Below, piece by piece: positions 1-8,508 of a DNA stretch of 64,000 bases. The stretch spans positions 49,065 to 113,064 of the forward strand of contig NZ_JAPDPJ010000013.1 of the NCBI RefSeq assembly GCF_026013605.1, given 5' to 3'. This stretch comes from Plebeiibacterium sediminum. Lineage in GTDB: Bacteria; Bacteroidota; Bacteroidia; Bacteroidales; Marinilabiliaceae. How positions within the stretch are numbered: the stretch's first letter is position 1; every line of letters starts with the position of its first letter. A model generated the notes under the pieces. That model had not been told where the DNA came from. It saw only the letters and a list, made by a program, of their open reading frames with translations, and made no database searches. Made by a program: the position numbers and the translations under genes.

Positions 1-900
1 AATACCAATGATACGTCCTGGCATATTTCTTTTTCCCTCTTCTCGAGCGGCAAAATAAGCTGCATAAGGACCTCCATATCCCATTGGAACTCCAAAACGC
101 TGTGTAGATCCAAAAACAATATCTGCTCCCCACTCACCTGGAGGAACCAACATAGATAAGCTTAATAAATCGGCACCTACCGAAATTTTACAACCTGCTT
201 CGTGAGTTTTAGTAACCAACTCTTTATAATCCACTACATTTCCATCTGAGTTTGGATATTGAACCAACACTCCAAAATGTTTTTCAGATAGTTCACACGC
301 TTTCCAATCACCAAATTGCAGTTCAATTCCAAGAGGGTTCGCTCTTGTTTCCAACACGGCTCTTGTTTGAGGCCATATTTTTTCATCCACAAACATGATA
401 TTTGCATTAGCTTTTACCATGGCTCTTGGACGCGAATTAAACATCATTACCATAGCTTCAGCTGCAGCTGTTGCTTCATCTAACAATGATGCATTGGCTA
501 TTTCCATTCCTGTTAACTCGCAAATTACAGTCTGAAAATTTAATAAAGCCTCTAATCTACCTTGTGAAATCTCGGCCTGATAAGGCGTATAAGAAGTATA
601 CCATACAGGATTCTCAAGAACATTTCTGTGAATTACAGCAGGAGTGATAGTATCGTAATACCCCATTCCTATATAAGTATTGTATACTTTATTTTTTGAG
701 GCTATATCCAATATTTTTCTGAAATACTGTCGCTCTGTTAATCCTTTTGCCAAACGCAAAGGCTCCTTCAATCTGATACTTTCAGGAACTGTTTCATCAA
801 TCAATTGTTCCATTGATTCTACACCAATGGTTTTAAGCATCTCTTCAATCTCATAATCGCGAGGCCCAATATGCCTTGCAACAAACTTATCTGTAGCCAT
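1..900 (-). CDS. gcvP: Glycine dehydrogenase (decarboxylating), P-protein, N-terminal part
   Basis: The frame is open from a start codon at 898-900 to the left edge, giving the first 300 codons of the glycine cleavage P-protein. P-protein decarboxylates glycine with pyridoxal phosphate and passes the aminomethyl group to the lipoyl H-protein. Visible family signatures include the N-terminal RHIGP motif, the ELTGMEIANASLLDEATAAAE block and the VFGSTQRFGVPMGYGGP block. The PLP lysine lies in the C-terminal half and is outside the window. I cannot tell whether the gene is the long fused form or a separate alpha chain (gcvPA). No glycine riboswitch was recognised upstream. Its neighbour on the right is a repeat-bearing gap. 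Confidence 0.93.
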   Translation of the reverse strand, partial: MATDKFVARHIGPRDYEIEEMLKTIGVESMEQLIDETVPESIRLKEPLRLAKGLTERQYFRKILDIASKNKVYNTYIGMGYYDTITPAVIHRNVLENPVWYTSYTPYQAEISQGRLEALLNFQTVICELTGMEIANASLLDEATAAAEAMVMMFNSRPRAMVKANANIMFVDEKIWPQTRAVLETRANPLGIELQFGDWKACELSEKHFGVLVQYPNSDGNVVDYKELVTKTHEAGCKISVGADLLSLSMLVPPGEWGADIVFGSTQRFGVPMGYGGPYAAYFAAREEGKRNMPGRIIGI

Positions 901-1090
901 TATAAATTATTTATTTAAAAATATGAGAGTTACACTTTATTATAGCAACCCTGACACACCTTTTCAGGATGGCTTTAAAGGTAAGATAATAAGAATATTA
1001 TAAAAATGACAGACACTTCTTTTCAAGATGATTTTTGTCATTATGAGAAGGGCGAATAATCGACGAAAAACATCTGTTGGTACAACTCCA

Positions 1091-1250
1091 TTGCTCAGCG
1101 AAGCGTCTCGCTTCACTGCCTTACAATCGGCCTCTGGACGTTCTAATTTACTTGCAACAATAAACAAAATACATTAATGATCTTTGCAAAACCACATCCG
1201 GCTGGAAGCCCGGTATAAAACGACATTGCGAAACGCTATGCAGAACTGAG
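1091..1250. repeat. Dispersed hairpin-repeat element, left copy 1
   Basis: At 1096-1118 lies a hairpin with two 10-base arms around the loop TCT (arm CAGCGAAGCG, one mismatch in the right arm). The following 60-70 bases (GCCTCTGG-CGTTCTAA and on to TGATCT) align base for base, at roughly 80 percent by eye, with 63606-63670. A second sub-unit at about 1198-1250 (GGAAGC, ACATTGCG, ACGCTATGC, GAACTGA) matches 63684-63735. This is sequence similarity seen directly; the mobility of the family is inferred. Confidence 0.7.
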
Positions 1251-1368
1251 GCGATGCCCTATGCTATAATATATAAGTCCTTTCAGGCCTTTTTCTGTAT
1301 TTTTACGAGTGAGTTATCTTCCTGCTTTTTTATTACTTTATATATAAGTTACAAGTATTATTAATCTT

Positions 1369-1440
1369 TATTCAACTACACTTGACTGGAAGCCGGGTAA
1401 AAACCAACATAGCGGCACACTTTGCCAAACTTAGCTAGCC
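1369..1440. repeat. Dispersed repeat element, left copy 2 (partial)
   Basis: TATTCAACTACA followed by TTG-TGGAAGC, AACATAGCGGCACACTTTGC and AACTTAG corresponds to 63672-63738 at the other end of the window, where the same order of words is found. Compared with copy 1 it lacks the 23-base TCT-loop hairpin, so it is a partial or decayed member. Confidence 0.5.
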
Positions 1441-1545
1441 TGACGCTCTGCTTAATTCAGTAACTACTTTACCAATACTACATACATGATAAATTTAAAC
1501 TAAAATCCACTATACTATATTAATCAATGCTTCAGAGTAAAAAAC

Positions 1546-1553
1546 TATCTTTG
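1546..1553 (+). promoter_or_regulatory. Bacteroidota -7 promoter element (TATCTTTG)
   Basis: TATCTTTG fits the TANNTTTG consensus of the main Bacteroidota sigma factor. It lies 21 bases before the ATG at 1575 and downstream of a possible earlier ATG at 1527, which argues that translation begins at 1575. No clear -33 TTG is seen at the usual distance. Confidence 0.5.
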
Positions 1554-1574
1554 CAGCAAATTAAACAAGTAGAT

Positions 1575-2765
1575 ATGGATTTTAAGGATCAGATAAAAGA
1601 GTTAACTCATAAATACTTTGATGAAATTGTTGGTATAAGACGACATATTCATGAAAACCCGGAATTATCTTTTGAGGAATACAATACCTCAAAGTACATT
1701 TGCTCAAAATTAGATGAATATGGCATATCTTATAAATCAGGATATGTTAAGACCGGTATCATTGGAAAAATCGAAGGTAAAAATCCTGATAAAAAAATCA
1801 TTGCACTTAGAGCTGATATGGATGCCTTACCAATCCATGAAAGCGAAGATCATTCAGTAAAATCATGCAATGCCGGAGTGATGCATGCCTGCGGACATGA
1901 TGCACACTCTGCATCATTATTAGGAACAGCTAAAATACTTAGTGAACTAAAAGACCAATGGGAAGGAACCATATTACTTATTTTTCAGCCTGGAGAAGAA
2001 AAGTTTCCTGGCGGTGCCAAATTAATGATGGAAGAAGGTGCTCTTGATCATCCTAAACCTGAAATTATTATTGGACAACATGTACTGCCTGATATGGAAA
2101 CCGGGCATGTTGGATTTAAAGAAGGTATGTACATGGCCTCAGGTGATGAAGTTTATTTAACGATTAAAGGTAAAGGCGGACACGCTGCGATGCCTCATAC
2201 TTTAAATGATAACGTTTTAATTGCTGCCAATATCATTGTATCACTACAGCAAATTGTTGCCCGCATGGTTCCGGCCAATATTCCTACAGTGTTATCGTTT
2301 GGACGTGTTATTGCTGATGGAGCAACCAATATTATCCCTGAAAAAGTTGAAATAGCTGGTACTTTAAGAACCATGAATGAGGAATGGAGAGCTAAAATAA
2401 AAGCCTACATCAGAAAAATGGCCAGTGAAATTGCCCAAAGTATGGGAGCTACCTGTGAAATTAAAATCAATGATGGTTATCCTGTAGTAACAAACTCAGA
2501 GTACGTAACAGAATTGGCACATAAGTCGGCTTGTGAGTATTTGGGTCAGGAATATGTCCATAAAATGGATATTAGAATGACTGCTGAAGATTTTGGCTAT
2601 TACACACAAGAGTATCCTTGTACTTTCTACCGATTTGGAGTTAAACAGATGAACAATAAGCCTACAGGTGGGTTACACACCCCTGGATTTGACTTAAATG
2701 AATCATCCTTAGAGACTTCTGTAGGATTAATGGCATATATAGCTTTAGATGTTTTAGCGCAATAA
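1575..2765 (+). CDS. M20 family amidohydrolase (N-acyl-amino-acid/hippurate hydrolase type)
   Basis: Predicted 396-residue cytoplasmic metallopeptidase-fold enzyme that removes an acyl group from an N-acyl amino acid or similar amide. Family motifs are RADMDALPI (about 79-87), the metal-binding MHACGHDAH (about 103-111), FQPGEE (about 137-142) with the catalytic glutamate, a dimerisation lid with GKGGHAAMPH, and a C-terminal HTPGFDL with the last metal ligand. The same frame opens at 1527, but a promoter -7 element lies between 1527 and 1575 and homologues begin near MDFKDQ, so I use 1575. The gene appears monocistronic. The exact acyl substrate cannot be read from sequence; peptidoglycan-derived or aminoacyl substrates are equally possible. 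Confidence 0.9.
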   Translation: MDFKDQIKELTHKYFDEIVGIRRHIHENPELSFEEYNTSKYICSKLDEYGISYKSGYVKTGIIGKIEGKNPDKKIIALRADMDALPIHESEDHSVKSCNAGVMHACGHDAHSASLLGTAKILSELKDQWEGTILLIFQPGEEKFPGGAKLMMEEGALDHPKPEIIIGQHVLPDMETGHVGFKEGMYMASGDEVYLTIKGKGGHAAMPHTLNDNVLIAANIIVSLQQIVARMVPANIPTVLSFGRVIADGATNIIPEKVEIAGTLRTMNEEWRAKIKAYIRKMASEIAQSMGATCEIKINDGYPVVTNSEYVTELAHKSACEYLGQEYVHKMDIRMTAEDFGYYTQEYPCTFYRFGVKQMNNKPTGGLHTPGFDLNESSLETSVGLMAYIALDVLAQ

Positions 2766-2876
2766 ATAACTATAAATAAGACCAATAGAAGTTTTTTTAT
2801 AACTTTTTATTTATTTAAAAACATTTCAAATAAAGCTAAAACAGATAATATTGTTTTTATATAAAAAAAAAGAAAA

Positions 2877-2884
2877 TAATTTTG
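2877..2884 (+). promoter_or_regulatory. -7 promoter element of the ferredoxin gene (TAATTTTG)
   Basis: TAATTTTG matches TANNTTTG and lies 32 bases before the ferredoxin ATG. A TTG at 2851-2853 is 23 bases upstream, slightly farther than the usual 19-21 for the -33 box. The same frame is open from 2851, but that start lies before this promoter. Confidence 0.45.
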
Positions 2885-2916
2885 TTAGCTGTAATACTAA
2901 TAAAAACAATAAAAAA

Positions 2917-3084
2917 ATGGCTTACGTTATAAACGAAGATTGCATCGCATGTGGAACATGTATCGATGAGTGTCCAGTAGACGCTATTTCTGAAGGAGAT
3001 ATCTATAAAATTGACGCAGAAGCTTGTACTGACTGTGGTACTTGTGCTGATGTATGTCCTACAGAAGCAATTAAGCCTGCTTAA
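2917..3084 (+). CDS. 2[4Fe-4S] ferredoxin
   Basis: A 55-residue bacterial ferredoxin carrying two CX2CX2CX3CP clusters: C9-C12-C15-C19P in the first half and C37-C40-C43-C47P in the second, the classic pseudo-twofold layout of clostridial-type ferredoxins. It carries low-potential electrons between soluble redox enzymes such as pyruvate:ferredoxin oxidoreductase, hydrogenase or Rnf, so it suggests anaerobic or fermentative metabolism. The open frame extends 22 codons upstream (ATA-like start at 2851), but the MAYVINEDC start after an A-rich leader is the standard one. Single gene with its own promoter and a very strong terminator. Most of the protein is cluster-binding sequence, so the identification is firm. 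Confidence 0.95.
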   Translation: MAYVINEDCIACGTCIDECPVDAISEGDIYKIDAEACTDCGTCADVCPTEAIKPA

Positions 3085-3103
3085 TTGCAGATTGAAAATA
3101 CAC

Positions 3104-3139
3104 AAAAAGCCTGCTTAATCAGATTAAGCAGGCTTTTTT
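3104..3139. terminator. Bidirectional intrinsic terminator between ferredoxin and folate ligase genes
   Basis: A perfect 16-base-pair stem (left arm 3104-3119, right arm 3123-3138) closes the three-base loop CAG; the arms start with A runs and end with T runs, so it can stop transcription from both sides of this convergent pair. The 13-base word at 3107-3119 is an exact copy of 3073-3085, which includes the ferredoxin stop codon. Confidence 0.92.
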
Positions 3140-3163
3140 GTTATATCATATTTCTAACTGTGT

Positions 3164-3703
3164 TTATCCCCAAAATACCTGATCCATTTTTACATCATGT
3201 GGTTCTATCGGTACTTGATTCAACATCTGGCATTTATAGGCTACACCTACCTTTGTGGCATTAGCTAACAATGGTAATAGGCGATCGTAATATCCTCCTC
3301 CTCTTCCCATTCTGTAACCGTCAGTTGTAAAAGCTACTCCGGGAACGATTACTAAATCTATTTCATTATAATTAGAGATAGCACTACCATTAGGCTCCAT
3401 AATACCAAAGGCCCCCTTTTCCATTGACGCTTCACCACAATAAGGAACAATTTCAACTTCATCTCCAACTACACGAGGCAGATAGATGCTCTTATTTTTA
3501 CAATACTTATTTACAAAGTAGTGCGTATCCAACTCATCAAAAAGCGACCAATAACATAACAAATGTGTAGCATTTTGAAATATTGGAGACGCTTCAAGTG
3601 CTTTAAAAACCTCCATAGATGAAGCAATACGCTCTTCTTTTGACAGATTCTTTTTTCTTTTCTGAATAACTTTCCTCAATTCATTCTTATCCATCTCAAT
3701 CAT
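3164..3703 (-). CDS. 5-formyltetrahydrofolate cyclo-ligase
   Basis: This 179-residue protein converts 5-formyl-THF to 5,10-methenyl-THF using ATP, returning a storage or inhibitory folate to the one-carbon pool. The family fingerprint GRGGGYYDR is at residues 133-141, preceded by VPGVAF at 120-125, and the N-terminus has the usual basic helix with RK pairs. The start could be residue 4 (MDKNELRK) instead of the first ATG; both are close to the preceding stop. It follows the GldB-like gene by 6 bases on the same strand, so the two probably share a transcript. Its convergence on the ferredoxin gene is served by the shared terminator. Confidence 0.93.
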   Translation of the reverse strand: MIEMDKNELRKVIQKRKKNLSKEERIASSMEVFKALEASPIFQNATHLLCYWSLFDELDTHYFVNKYCKNKSIYLPRVVGDEVEIVPYCGEASMEKGAFGIMEPNGSAISNYNEIDLVIVPGVAFTTDGYRMGRGGGYYDRLLPLLANATKVGVAYKCQMLNQVPIEPHDVKMDQVFWG

Positions 3704-3709
3704 TTCCAG

Positions 3710-4720
3710 TTATGGTCGGTAATGTGATGCGGCTAATATTTTACGTCCATCCTCCTCAAACATTAAATCCTGCAGCGTAACATCATCGTTATTTTTCATA
3801 TAGGCCTCAACAATTTTATAACCCAAAAACTCACCACCCCTGGGTGCTGAATTCTCGCCAAAATTCGCTGTAAAAGGAGCATCTCCAGTATATTTTTGTA
3901 TTAACATACGATCGTTGCTGAACAGGTGCTTCCACTCCACTAATGAAGACCACATGTTCTCTTCATTATCCAAACACCATTTCATTTGATAGGCAGAATA
4001 ATCAAACAACAAGGTATCCGCTATATCAGGAAACATATGCTTGACAAAATATTTGATCTTTCCAGTATAAACCATATGATTGATTACATCATCTTTTTGT
4101 CTGTCGTAATCATAATTTGTTAAAGCCATGGCACGTAGCACATCCGAAGCCATTTTTTCCTTAGTCATACCTTTTCGCAAATATTTTGCAATACCTAACC
4201 ACTCATAAAATTCACAATCAGTACCTAAATATTTTTCGATGCTTACACCTACCCAGGCAGAATCAACAGCAATACTCTGGCTAAAACCAGATACCATTAA
4301 AAATATATCGGGTACATGAGCATTAGGAAAGTAATGTTTATAATGCTTAAATCCACCTTCCAACTCTTGTTTGAAACCATCAAATGACGGGAAGACTTCC
4401 TTTGACTTCTTAATAATATCCTGATTGGCATCGTAATTTACAAAACTCATTAATCGCTGGGGATAATCTACTCTTTCATACCCTCCTATTTTTATAATTT
4501 GCTTATTAAATGCCTCTAAAAATTGAGGATACTTTTGTCGTAATGGAGCTATAGAAGCTCTGACATCTAAAGAATCCAACTGATTCAACTCCTGATAAAA
4601 TGGAATTACCTTAAAATCAACCTGCACATCAGACACATCCGGATGTAAAGATTTATTTACACATGAAGCCAGTCCTAAAACCAACAGTGATATAATTGAA
4701 ATTTTATAAGAAATACGCAT
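3710..4720 (-). CDS. gldB: GldB-family gliding-motility lipoprotein
   Basis: A 336-residue predicted lipoprotein: hydrophobic signal with lipobox LASC (cysteine about residue 20), then a globular domain. The C-terminal FGENSAPRGGEFLGYKIV segment followed by AYMKNNDDVTLQDLM is typical of GldB and its relatives. In Flavobacterium johnsoniae GldB is a lipoprotein needed for gliding; in non-gliding Bacteroidota the homologue is often kept without a proven role. Here it sits apart from other gld genes and is co-oriented with the folate ligase downstream. The identification rests on the overall family pattern, not on catalytic residues. The divergent transporter gene on the other strand starts about 125 bases away. 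Confidence 0.8.
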   Translation of the reverse strand: MRISYKISIISLLVLGLASCVNKSLHPDVSDVQVDFKVIPFYQELNQLDSLDVRASIAPLRQKYPQFLEAFNKQIIKIGGYERVDYPQRLMSFVNYDANQDIIKKSKEVFPSFDGFKQELEGGFKHYKHYFPNAHVPDIFLMVSGFSQSIAVDSAWVGVSIEKYLGTDCEFYEWLGIAKYLRKGMTKEKMASDVLRAMALTNYDYDRQKDDVINHMVYTGKIKYFVKHMFPDIADTLLFDYSAYQMKWCLDNEENMWSSLVEWKHLFSNDRMLIQKYTGDAPFTANFGENSAPRGGEFLGYKIVEAYMKNNDDVTLQDLMFEEDGRKILAASHYRP

Positions 4721-4761
4721 ATGAACTACATTTTGAGAACAAACTTAAAAATAAAAAAGCA

Positions 4762-4769
4762 TATTTTTG
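4762..4769 (+). promoter_or_regulatory. -7 promoter element (TATTTTTG) of the SBF-like transporter
   Basis: TATTTTTG matches TANNTTTG and lies 76 bases before the ATG at 4846. It falls inside the longer possible reading frame that begins at 4696 within the gldB leader, which supports the later start. Confidence 0.4.
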
Positions 4770-4845
4770 CTTCCTGAATAATCGATTACACACTTACGAA
4801 TCTAACCTCACGCAAATTCGCATTGTTTTAAATATCAACATATAT

Positions 4846-5814
4846 ATGCTTAAAAAAATAGATCTTTTTATAGTTGCGTTGCTCAGTATGATTGGGCTCG
4901 CCTATTTTATACCAGGTATTGGAAGCGCTGATCCGGTCTTTAATCTTGAAAATATCTCAGGGGTAGGAATCTCATTAATCTTCTTTTTTTATGGATTAAA
5001 ATTAAGTCCTCGCGATATGAAAAAAGGACTTAGTAATTACAAACTTCATATTTTGTCGCAGCTATCCACTTTTTTATTTTTCCCTGTACTGGTTCTTTTA
5101 TTAAAACCATTTATACAAAACGAAGATCAGGAACTTATTTGGCTGGCAATATTTTTTATGGCTGCATTACCCTCTACCGTATCATCATCTGTAGTTATGG
5201 TATCCATAGCCAAAGGAAATATTCCCGGTGCTATATTTAATGCCAGCATTTCAGGATTGATAGGTATTATTATCACGCCTATGTGGATAGGTCTTTTTAT
5301 GAGTTCTGGTGCTGCCGACTTTAATTTTTGGGAAAGCATTTTAAGCCTGGTGATTAAAATATTATTACCTGTAGCATTAGGATTATTTCTTAATCACAAA
5401 TTTGGAGCTTACGCACGTAAATACAGTAAATACATTACCTTATTCGATAAAAGTATCATCCTGTCGATTGTATACAATAGTTTTAGCAAATCCTTTTCTG
5501 CTAACATTTTTGATTCAATTAACATGAGTTACTTAATCGTTACCGCCATTATTATAGCCTTCATATTCACTGCAATATATGGCATTATTTTTGGTATTTC
5601 AGGATGGTTAAATTTTTCAAGAGAAGACAGAATCACTGCAACTTTCTGTGGTTCAAAGAAATCATTAATCCATGGTACTGTAATGGCAAATGTACTCTTT
5701 AAAAATATGGCTTCACAAGGTATATTCATTGTTCCCATAATGATATACCATTCATTACAATTAATTGTAGTAAGTTTTATTGCTCAAAAATTAGGAAAAC
5801 AAGCACAGCATTAA
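4846..5814 (+). CDS. Bile acid:sodium symporter (SBF-like) family transporter
   Basis: A 322-residue inner-membrane protein with about ten hydrophobic segments, matching the SBF-like branch of the BART superfamily (the YfeH-type group, not the classical eukaryotic bile-acid carriers). The GVGISLIFFFYGLKLS helix near the N-terminus and the ALPSTVSSSVVMVSIAKGN crossover region are the hallmarks, as is the FCGSKKSLIHGTVM motif near the C-terminus. The transported substrate is unknown; organic anions with Na+ are likely by family. I chose the start MLKKIDLF because the upstream 50 codons cross the promoter and the gldB start. The gene seems to be alone in its unit. Confidence 0.85.
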   Translation: MLKKIDLFIVALLSMIGLAYFIPGIGSADPVFNLENISGVGISLIFFFYGLKLSPRDMKKGLSNYKLHILSQLSTFLFFPVLVLLLKPFIQNEDQELIWLAIFFMAALPSTVSSSVVMVSIAKGNIPGAIFNASISGLIGIIITPMWIGLFMSSGAADFNFWESILSLVIKILLPVALGLFLNHKFGAYARKYSKYITLFDKSIILSIVYNSFSKSFSANIFDSINMSYLIVTAIIIAFIFTAIYGIIFGISGWLNFSREDRITATFCGSKKSLIHGTVMANVLFKNMASQGIFIVPIMIYHSLQLIVVSFIAQKLGKQAQH

Positions 5815-5817
5815 ACA

Positions 5818-5849
5818 CTTGAAGCGAACTACAATTTTATTTATGTTTG
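5818..5849 (+). promoter_or_regulatory. Full Bacteroidota promoter (TTG-N20-TATGTTTG)
   Basis: TTG at 5819-5821 is separated by exactly 20 bases from TATGTTTG at 5842-5849, the textbook -33/-7 arrangement. The ATG of the outer-membrane protein follows 25 bases later. Confidence 0.7.
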
Positions 5850-5874
5850 CAAAATCAAATTACTAAACACATAT

Positions 5875-6534
5875 ATGATGAGAAAAATAAGTTCTTTACT
5901 TATACTATTACTGATGATCACAGGTTCTGTTTTTGCTCAAACAGACAGAGAATCAGATCTAAGATTTGCATTTGTCCTGAGTCCACAAATCAGTTGGTTA
6001 AAATCAGACCATGGCTCAGTAGACAGCAACGGAAGTTTATTTGGATATAACTTTGGTGTTGAAATGGATAAGTTTTTTGCAAAAAACTATGCGATATCAA
6101 CAGGTTTAACCATTAATACTACCGGGGGTAAATTAAGATATCAGGATGAAACATCCTTTAAGGTTGGAGGTGAAACACTAACCGAAACAAATAAAACCTT
6201 AGAATATCGCCTGAAATATCTGGAAGTTCCCTTTAGATTAAAACTTCAAACAAGTGATTTTCAGAGAAGTAGCTTTTATGGTGTTTTTGGTGTTACCACA
6301 CAGTTTAATATCAAAACCAATGATGGTTCAGGTAATAACATTAATGACGAAGTAAGATTTATCAACTTTGGTTATCAGTTTGGCGGAGGAATGCAATATT
6401 CTATTGGAGGAGATGCCTATCTGAAATTTGGTTTAACTTATAACCAGGGATTAACAGATATTACCGAAAATGCAGATACGAATGATAAAACAACATTAAA
6501 CAGGTTAGTATTTAACTTTGGTATTATATTTTAA
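5875..6534 (+). CDS. Outer-membrane beta-barrel protein (PorT-like family)
   Basis: A 219-residue exported protein with a signal peptide ending SVFAQ (about residue 22). The rest is alternating polar/hydrophobic strands with many aromatic residues (for example FGYNFGVEMDKFF, YLEVPFRLKLQ, YLKFGLTYNQGL) and a terminal phenylalanine, as expected for an eight-strand-type barrel with an OMP_b-brl_2-like domain. Members of this family are common and abundant in Bacteroidota but seldom have a defined role; PorT itself belongs to type IX secretion, and I cannot show that this copy does. It has its own promoter and terminator, so it is a single-gene unit. Either of the two adjacent ATG codons may be used. 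Confidence 0.8.
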   Translation: MMRKISSLLILLLMITGSVFAQTDRESDLRFAFVLSPQISWLKSDHGSVDSNGSLFGYNFGVEMDKFFAKNYAISTGLTINTTGGKLRYQDETSFKVGGETLTETNKTLEYRLKYLEVPFRLKLQTSDFQRSSFYGVFGVTTQFNIKTNDGSGNNINDEVRFINFGYQFGGGMQYSIGGDAYLKFGLTYNQGLTDITENADTNDKTTLNRLVFNFGIIF

Positions 6535-6592
6535 TCGAACAGAATATTTAGTATATAGGTCATTAGAAATGAATGACAGACAATATTTTGAG

Positions 6593-6622
6593 AGGGTTTC
6601 AGTAATTTGAAACCCTTTTTTA
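6593..6622 (+). terminator. Intrinsic terminator after the outer-membrane protein gene
   Basis: The arms AGGGTTTCA (6593-6601) and TGAAACCCT (6608-6616) form a 9-base-pair stem around a six-base loop and are followed directly by a T run to about 6622. It lies 58 bases after the stop codon. Confidence 0.88.
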
Positions 6623-6782
6623 TGTTTTAACCCGTAAATTCATAAAGCATTTCTGTTTGCATCTTCAATTCTTTGATGTTTCTTTGTACTTCCAAAATCA
6701 TATAGACAGATGCATACGATAAGAATTTGAAATAAATCAAGCTCTGAATATCGTTTCCATCTCGTAATTAAAAGTCTCAAAT

Positions 6783-8432
6783 ATGAAAATAGCACTTGCT
6801 CAACTCAATTACCATGTTGGAAATTTTGAGTCCAACACGAATAAAATAATTGATGCAATAAATAAAGCACAAAATGATGGTTGTGATTTAATCGTATTCA
6901 GCGAATTGGCTGTTTGTGGATATCCTCCTCTTGATTTACTGGAAAGAGAAGAATTTATTGAGCAATGTTTATTTTATGTAGAAAAAATAGCAGCAGCTTG
7001 CAACAACATTATGGCTATTGTTGGTTGTCCAAGTATAAATCCGGAACCAAAAGGAAAGAAACTATTTAATTCTGCATTTGTATTGGCTGAGGGCAAAATA
7101 AATTCCGTACACCACAAAACATTATTGCCAAACTACGATGTTTTTGATGAGTACAGATATTTTCAACCCAACAGCGAATTCAATTTAGTTGAATATAAAG
7201 GCCAGAAACTGGCTATTACAATATGTGAGGACTTATGGGATGAACAGCCTGTATTTAACTCCTTTGCCAAAAGTAAGCTTTACAAAAAATCACCAATGAA
7301 GGAGTTAAAACAATTAAATCCGGATATGGTGATCAACATTGCAGCTTCTCCTTTTTCGTATAATCAAGGACAAATTCGTCAACAGATTATTTCACAAAAG
7401 GCAGCTAAGAATGAGATTCCATTCTTTTATGTAAATCAGATAGGCGCCAATACAGAACTTGTTTTTGATGGTAGTTCATTAGCGGTAAATAACCGTGGTG
7501 AAATCATTAAACAACTCCACTCTTTTAACGAAGATATTCAGTATTGCGAGTTGGATGAGATGACTTCTGATAAAGCCATTCAAACTAATCCTAAAGAAAA
7601 AATTGAGTTAATTCATGATGCTTTGGTATTAGGTGTTAAGGATTACTTTAACAAGATGGGCTTTAAAAAGGCTACTTTAGGTTTATCGGGAGGTATTGAT
7701 TCTGCAGTAACTGTAGTTATTGCAGAAAGAGCCTTAGGAGCCGAAAATGTCAGGGTGTTATTACTTCCTTCAAAATATTCTTCTGACCACTCCATAAAAG
7801 ATGCAGAAGATTTGGCAAATAATCTGGGGATTCAATATGATATTGTTCCTATTAAAGATATTGTAGAAGGATTTGATAATACATTAGCACCATTATTTAG
7901 TGGGTTAAATCCGGATGTTACTGAAGAAAATATTCAGGCTCGAATCAGAGGTACTTTATTAATGGCACTATCCAATAAATTTGGTCATATTCTTTTAAAT
8001 ACATCTAATAAGAGTGAAGCTGCTGTAGGCTATGGAACGCTTTATGGAGATATGAACGGTGGCTTATCTGTTTTAGGCGATGTATATAAAACAGATGTTT
8101 TTGATTTGGCCAGATTCATAAATAAAGAGCGGGAAATTATACCTATTAACACTATTGTAAAACCACCTTCAGCAGAATTACGCCCGGATCAAAAGGATAG
8201 TGATTCACTACCTGATTATGATGTTTTGGATCAAGTACTATTTAATTACATCGAGAAAAATGAACATCCTCAAAAAATCATTGAACAAGGTTTTGATAAA
8301 GAAGTAGTGTTAAAAGCAGTTCGTTTGGTAAATATAAACGAATATAAACGCTTTCAAACGGCACCTATCATCCGTGTTTCATCAAAAGCATTTGGTTTAG
8401 GACGAAGAATTCCTCTGGTTTCCAAGTTTTAA
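6783..8432 (+). CDS. nadE: Glutamine-dependent NAD+ synthetase
   Basis: A 549-residue two-domain enzyme making the last step of NAD synthesis, amidation of nicotinic acid adenine dinucleotide. The N-terminal nitrilase-type glutaminase domain (about 1-260) has the expected triad E41, K112 and C148 (contexts FSELAVCGYP, HHKTLLP and ICEDLWD). The C-terminal ATP-pyrophosphatase domain carries the P-loop SGGIDS at 302-307 and NTSNKSE further on. Because both domains are intact it should use glutamine as nitrogen donor. Gene size is usual for this bacterial two-domain form. It is monocistronic, ending in a long hairpin terminator, and the next gene (a Crp-like regulator) has its own promoter. Confidence 0.96.
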   Translation: MKIALAQLNYHVGNFESNTNKIIDAINKAQNDGCDLIVFSELAVCGYPPLDLLEREEFIEQCLFYVEKIAAACNNIMAIVGCPSINPEPKGKKLFNSAFVLAEGKINSVHHKTLLPNYDVFDEYRYFQPNSEFNLVEYKGQKLAITICEDLWDEQPVFNSFAKSKLYKKSPMKELKQLNPDMVINIAASPFSYNQGQIRQQIISQKAAKNEIPFFYVNQIGANTELVFDGSSLAVNNRGEIIKQLHSFNEDIQYCELDEMTSDKAIQTNPKEKIELIHDALVLGVKDYFNKMGFKKATLGLSGGIDSAVTVVIAERALGAENVRVLLLPSKYSSDHSIKDAEDLANNLGIQYDIVPIKDIVEGFDNTLAPLFSGLNPDVTEENIQARIRGTLLMALSNKFGHILLNTSNKSEAAVGYGTLYGDMNGGLSVLGDVYKTDVFDLARFINKEREIIPINTIVKPPSAELRPDQKDSDSLPDYDVLDQVLFNYIEKNEHPQKIIEQGFDKEVVLKAVRLVNINEYKRFQTAPIIRVSSKAFGLGRRIPLVSKF

Positions 8433-8457
8433 GAATTTATTTTACTTAAAATAAGAT

Positions 8458-8508
8458 AAAAAAGTCTGCATTACAACTATAATAGTTGCTAGTATGTGGG
8501 CTTTTTTC
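8458..8508 (+). terminator. Intrinsic terminator after nadE
   Basis: A long hairpin: outer A-rich arm with AAAAAGTC pairs with GGCTTTTT (allowing one G-U pair), an inner CAACTA/TAGTTG stem closes the loop TAA, and six T bases end the structure at 8508. The following promoter of the regulator gene overlaps its end. Confidence 0.75.

Larger units (their letters stand above)
901..1545. other. Gene-free region upstream of gcvP, rich in repeats
   Basis: No convincing gene lies here. The part next to gcvP (901-980) is its leader; a short CCTGA/TCAGG inverted repeat sits at about 952-969. From about 1091 the region carries two members of the dispersed repeat family also found at 63396-63987. The only long frame, on the minus strand at 964-1167, runs through the repeat hairpin and has no signal or domain, so I treat it as non-coding. 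Confidence 0.6.

Noticed and set aside
901..1090. Glycine riboswitch in front of gcvP
   Set aside because: I saw no paired glycine-aptamer core or expression platform; the short inverted repeat at about 952-969 is too small for that class.
964..1167. Open frame of 67 codons on the minus strand upstream of gcvP
   Set aside because: It runs through the dispersed hairpin repeat and shows no signal, domain or ribosome-site context. The same sequence recurs at the right end without a conserved frame.
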